Origin: Streptomyces xanthophaeus
GTDB lineage: Bacteria; Actinomycetota; Actinomycetes; Streptomycetales; Streptomycetaceae
Direction: 5' to 3'
Assembly: GCF_000725805.1 (NCBI RefSeq)
Contig: NZ_KL647137.1
Span: 124,001-188,000, forward strand
Length of the DNA stretch: 64,000 bases
The position numbers and the translations under genes are program-made. A model generated the notes under the pieces. The model saw only the letters and a program-made list of their open reading frames with translations, was not told the DNA's origin and did not search any database. Shown in pieces: positions 62,384-64,000 of the stretch (its first letter is position 1; each line of letters starts with the position of its first letter).

Positions 62384-62810
62384 ACGGGCCCCCCGGGACC
62401 GGGTGCCGTACGCGGGCCGCGGTGGTCAGCAGGAGGCGGACGGACCGGGAGACGGTGGCCAGTTCTACCCGGCCCCCGCCCCGGGCCCACTGGTCCAGTG
62501 CGTGGAGCAGGGCCGAGTCGCAGAAGGTGACCAGCGCCGTGTCGAGGACGAGGCGGCGGGCTCCGCGGTCGGCTCCTTCCCCGAGGAGCCGGCGCAGTGG
62601 GGCGGAGGTGTAGTGGTCGAACTCCCCGGCCAGGCTCAGGGCGAGGACGCCGCCCTGGAGCGTGGCCCGTATGCGGGGGAGAGGGTCGGGACCGCAATCC
62701 GCCGTGACTTCGGCCAAGGACCCCGGCGGAGCGGCGTCACAGGACAGGGCCGGAAGGTCCGCGGGGGCGTCTGCCGGGGCGTGTATCGGGGCGTTTATCG
62801 GAGTGCGCAT
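62373..62810 (-). CDS. STAS-domain anti-sigma factor antagonist-like protein
   Basis: A 145-residue protein with a disordered Pro/Ala N-terminus (~1-45) and a STAS fold: LALSLAGEFDHYTSAPLRRL and RRLVLDTALVTFCDSALLHA, where the serine of CDSALL is in the position phosphorylated in SpoIIAA-like antagonists. It probably belongs to a partner-switching network, whose kinase is not in this window. Confidence 0.82.
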   Translation of the reverse strand: MRTPINAPIHAPADAPADLPALSCDAAPPGSLAEVTADCGPDPLPRIRATLQGGVLALSLAGEFDHYTSAPLRRLLGEGADRGARRLVLDTALVTFCDSALLHALDQWARGGGRVELATVSRSVRLLLTTAARVRHPVPGGPFSG

Positions 62811-62961
62811 GACCCCTGCAACGGACCGCGCCCCAGGTGGGAAGCGGAGGGACCCGGTCTTTCACCCGCGCGGGCCGCAGCACTGAGCCGTTCCGGCGAT
62901 CTTCGTCCTTCCCCCGTGGCGCGGGTGCGCGTCCCTCGTCCGCGGGCGGTGATGACCGACA

Positions 62962-63795
62962 GTGGGCGGCGTGGATGTCGAAGAGGTCATCGATGCGCTG
63001 TACGCGCTGACGCCCGCGCAGTTCACGGCGGCGCGGGACGAGGCCGCGGCCGGGGCGAAGCGGGCGGGGGACCCGGCGGCGGCGAAACGGATCGCGGCGC
63101 TGCGCCGGCCCACGCGCGCGGCCTGGACGTCGAACCTGCTGGTCCGGGCGAATCCGGAGGAGGCCGGGCAGTTCTGCCAGCTCGGCGAGGCGCTGCGGGA
63201 GGCCCACCGGTCGCTGGACGGGGAGCAGTTGCGCGAGCTCTCGCACGAGCAGCACGTGGTGATCGGCGCGCTGGCGAGGGAGGCGGTGCGGCTGGCCGCG
63301 GAGGCGGGGACGCCGGTCTCCGAAACGGTGGTGCGGGAGGTCGAGCAGATCCTGCGGGCCGTCCTCGCCGATCCGGACGCGGCCGAGGCATGGACCTCGG
63401 GCCGACTGGTGAAACCTCCGGCCGCGGTGACGGAGTTCCCCGCCCTGGCCCCGGACGCGGCGCGGCCGGCCCCGCCACCGCCCGCGCCGGAGCCGGGGCC
63501 CGGTCACCGGGCCGCCGAGGCCGTGGCGGCGGCCCGGGCCGCGGCGCGGGAGGCGGAAGAGGCCGCGCAGACCAGGGAGGAGGAACTCCGGACCGCCGAG
63601 GAGGCACACGCGCGGGCGGCCGAGGAGGCGGAGCGCGCCGACGCCGCCCGGGACCGGGCGCACGAGGCCGAGACCACGGCCGCGGAACGGGTGCACACGG
63701 CAGCCCGGACGGCCGAGGAGGCCCGCCGCCGTGCGGACACGGCAGCCCGCCACCTCCACGCCCTGACGGACGGACCGATCCCCGAGGACCCCTGA
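62962..63795 (+). CDS. Conserved coiled-coil protein of unknown function
   Basis: A 277-residue protein. The N-terminal ~140 residues are helical and conserved-looking (VEEVIDALYALTPAQFTAAR, RRPTRAAWTSNLLVRANPEE). The C-terminal third is a Glu/Ala/Arg-rich coiled coil (AAREAEEAAQTREEELRTAE). The tail RHLHALTDGPIPEDP is repeated in decayed form downstream. GTG 62962 or 62971 are both possible starts. Confidence 0.7.
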   Translation: MGGVDVEEVIDALYALTPAQFTAARDEAAAGAKRAGDPAAAKRIAALRRPTRAAWTSNLLVRANPEEAGQFCQLGEALREAHRSLDGEQLRELSHEQHVVIGALAREAVRLAAEAGTPVSETVVREVEQILRAVLADPDAAEAWTSGRLVKPPAAVTEFPALAPDAARPAPPPPAPEPGPGHRAAEAVAAARAAAREAEEAAQTREEELRTAEEAHARAAEEAERADAARDRAHEAETTAAERVHTAARTAEEARRRADTAARHLHALTDGPIPEDP

Positions 63796-64000
63796 CCGCC
63801 CACCGCGCGGCTCCGGGCCCGCCACCCGCATGGCGTGAGGGGACGGGCCGAGCCCGGGGACCCTGACCGCCCACGGCGCCGTTCCGGGACCCGCAACCTG
63901 CACGCCCTGGCGGATGGGTCGCGCCTCAGGGACCCCTGACCGCCCACCGCCCACCGCGCGGCTCCGGGGCCCGCCACCTGTATGGCGTGAGGGACGGGCC
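63746..64000. repeat. Tandem 72-80 bp repeats from a gene's 3' end
   Basis: Units start at 63746, 63818, 63890 and 63970, each with CCCGCCACC or CCCGCAACC. The first unit is the last ~17 codons and stop of the coiled-coil gene; later units preserve GACCCCTGACCGCCCAC with the stop codon. Unit three still reads RNLHALADG before its stop. The array continues past the window edge. Confidence 0.85.

Overview
This 64 kb window is chromosomal DNA from a Streptomyces-type actinomycete. GC is very high with extreme third-position GC, GTG starts and GTGA/ATGA overlaps are common, and the families are typical of the genus (WYL and ROK regulators, an ECF42 sigma factor with its DGPF partner, VanW proteins, a CYP/3Fe-4S ferredoxin pair, a CspA/DEAD-helicase pair). 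No tRNA, rRNA, CRISPR array, transposase or prophage was seen.

Layout. 0-8 kb: end of a secreted LamG/DNRLRE protein; a DUF3224 gene and a WYL regulator diverging around an 11-bp inverted-repeat operator; small metabolic and regulatory genes; a lipoprotein; a peptidoglycan-binding membrane protein; an SDR enzyme. 8.3-10.1 kb: a Deinococcus-type (Rnl5/DraRnl-like) RNA ligase followed by an HD-domain phosphohydrolase. 10.1-26.6 kb: a carbohydrate-use region with a GH3 beta-glucosidase under a perfect LacI-type operator, the LacI and ROK regulators, a sugar ABC importer with a GH1 beta-glucosidase, and three secreted proteins (TIM-barrel glycosidase with F5/8-type C domain, DUF1996 protein, beta-helix protein with F5/8-type C domain). 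A second LacI-type site lies upstream of the DUF1996 gene, which suggests coordinate control. 26.9-31.7 kb: the most unusual locus, two translationally coupled genes for an RNA ligase-polynucleotide kinase and a 973-residue MJ1316(DUF504)-EEP-2H-poly(A)-polymerase-like protein. Together they carry every activity expected for tRNA-ligase-style (Trl1-like) RNA healing and sealing, plus end trimming and tailing. 31.8-45 kb: NAD(P)-binding protein, tandem SMI1/KNR4-like protein, a second copy of the lipoprotein family, phytase, HGSNAT/DUF418-like membrane protein, VanW protein, Nudix hydrolase, SRPBCC protein, SAM methyltransferase and DEAD helicase. 45-52.8 kb: cold shock protein, TetR/DUF1304 operon with a 17-bp perfect inverted repeat, ferredoxin and P450, thioredoxin-like protein, DoxX, the DGPF/ECF42 pair with a visible ECF42-type promoter, and a divergent subtilase. 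52.8-62.4 kb: a stand-alone condensation-domain protein and a large MacB/FtsX-type ABC system (two giant permeases, two ATPases, one ATPase carrying an AbrB-like tail). 62.4-64 kb: STAS protein, a coiled-coil protein and tandem 72-80 bp repeats derived from that gene's 3' end, running off the window.

Two long intergenic elements (about 13.9-14.3 and 32.6-33.25 kb) are copies of one dispersed repeat. Functions are inferred from motifs read by eye; no database search was run.
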